This document shows, in pieces, positions 63,960 through 64,000 of a stretch of DNA of 64,000 nt. The stretch spans positions 38,198-102,197 of the forward strand of contig CAVIAA010000004.1 of assembly GCA_963640685.1 (NCBI GenBank), written 5' to 3'. How positions within the stretch are numbered: position 1 is the stretch's first letter; each line of letters opens with the position of its first letter. Origin of the DNA: SFEL01 sp963640685 (GTDB taxonomy: Bacteria > Bacillota > Clostridia > Christensenellales > CAG-138). The translations under genes were made by a program, and so were the position numbers. The notes under the pieces were generated by a model. That model was not told where the DNA came from, searched no databases, and worked only from the letters and a program-made list of their open reading frames with translations.

Positions 63960-64000
63960 TTAAGCGACAAATAAGCGACAAACAGGCATAAGAAAACGGC

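Noticed and set aside
1..64000. CRISPR array, prophage or insertion sequence
   Set aside because: No regularly spaced direct repeats, no transposase or integrase and no phage structural genes were found in the window.

Overview
The window looks like the chromosome of an anaerobic, Gram-positive Clostridia-type bacterium. The evidence is strong Shine-Dalgarno sites, a SpoIIQ-like M23 protein that suggests sporulation, DUF1836, DUF1847, DegV and YitT families, a clostridial V-type ATPase operon, a short AlaRS without a C-Ala domain, and citrate fermentation genes. Base composition is G+C-rich by eye with heavy use of ATA for isoleucine. I cannot name a genus; an uncultured gut lineage is a guess.

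Layout. 1-7.6 kb holds housekeeping and transport genes: trmO (cut by the window edge), DegV, DUF1836, an EamA transporter, DUF1847, a TIM-barrel protein, an AraC regulator and a sodium:alanine symporter. 7.8-10.7 kb holds an AT-rich DUF262/DUF1524 defence-type gene, a stack of four terminator hairpins, a palindromic element whose ends resemble tRNA-Ser, and two tRNA-Ser genes. 10.8-18 kb holds an M23 protein, thiamine diphosphokinase, an Rrf2 regulator, a TtcA-like protein overlapping cysK (with a near-consensus promoter and a dyad operator), rsmI, a TrmN6-like methylase, an antitoxin fragment and a YczE-like membrane protein.

18.0-33.0 kb is the most interesting region: one tightly packed minus-strand operon of eight genes. 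In order of transcription they are a large winged-helix-like protein carrying a G10 tract, an HNH endonuclease, BrxP (PAPS-reductase-like, plus two ferredoxin clusters and a C-terminal extension), BrxC, PglZ, a 66-residue zinc protein, BrxL and a cysteine desulfurase. A clear terminator follows the last gene. The core matches BREX type 4, which has no PglX methylase. A desulfurase at the operon's end recalls the DndA/DndC pair of phosphorothioation systems and suggests sulfur-based DNA marking. That is inference.

33.2-41.7 kb is a complete V-type ATPase operon (H-I-K-E-C-F-A-B-D) whose K subunit keeps the sodium-binding residues. 42-48 kb holds a DUF695 protein, alaS, a membrane-anchored solute-binding protein with a probably leaderless start, a PepV-like dipeptidase and a YitT protein. 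48-51 kb is a metal-export unit: an ArsR-AraC fusion regulator divergent from a small HMA metallochaperone and a P1B ATPase. 51-53 kb holds a DUF362 protein and a small zinc/membrane protein.

53-63 kb is a citrate/malate fermentation cluster: a 2HCT transporter, a malic enzyme that probably works as a CitM-type oxaloacetate decarboxylase, a CitA/CitB two-component system, citDEF, a citX-citG fusion and citC. At the right edge lies the wreck of a DpnII-type restriction system: a methylase C-terminal fragment runs into an endonuclease fragment that carries an in-frame TGA.
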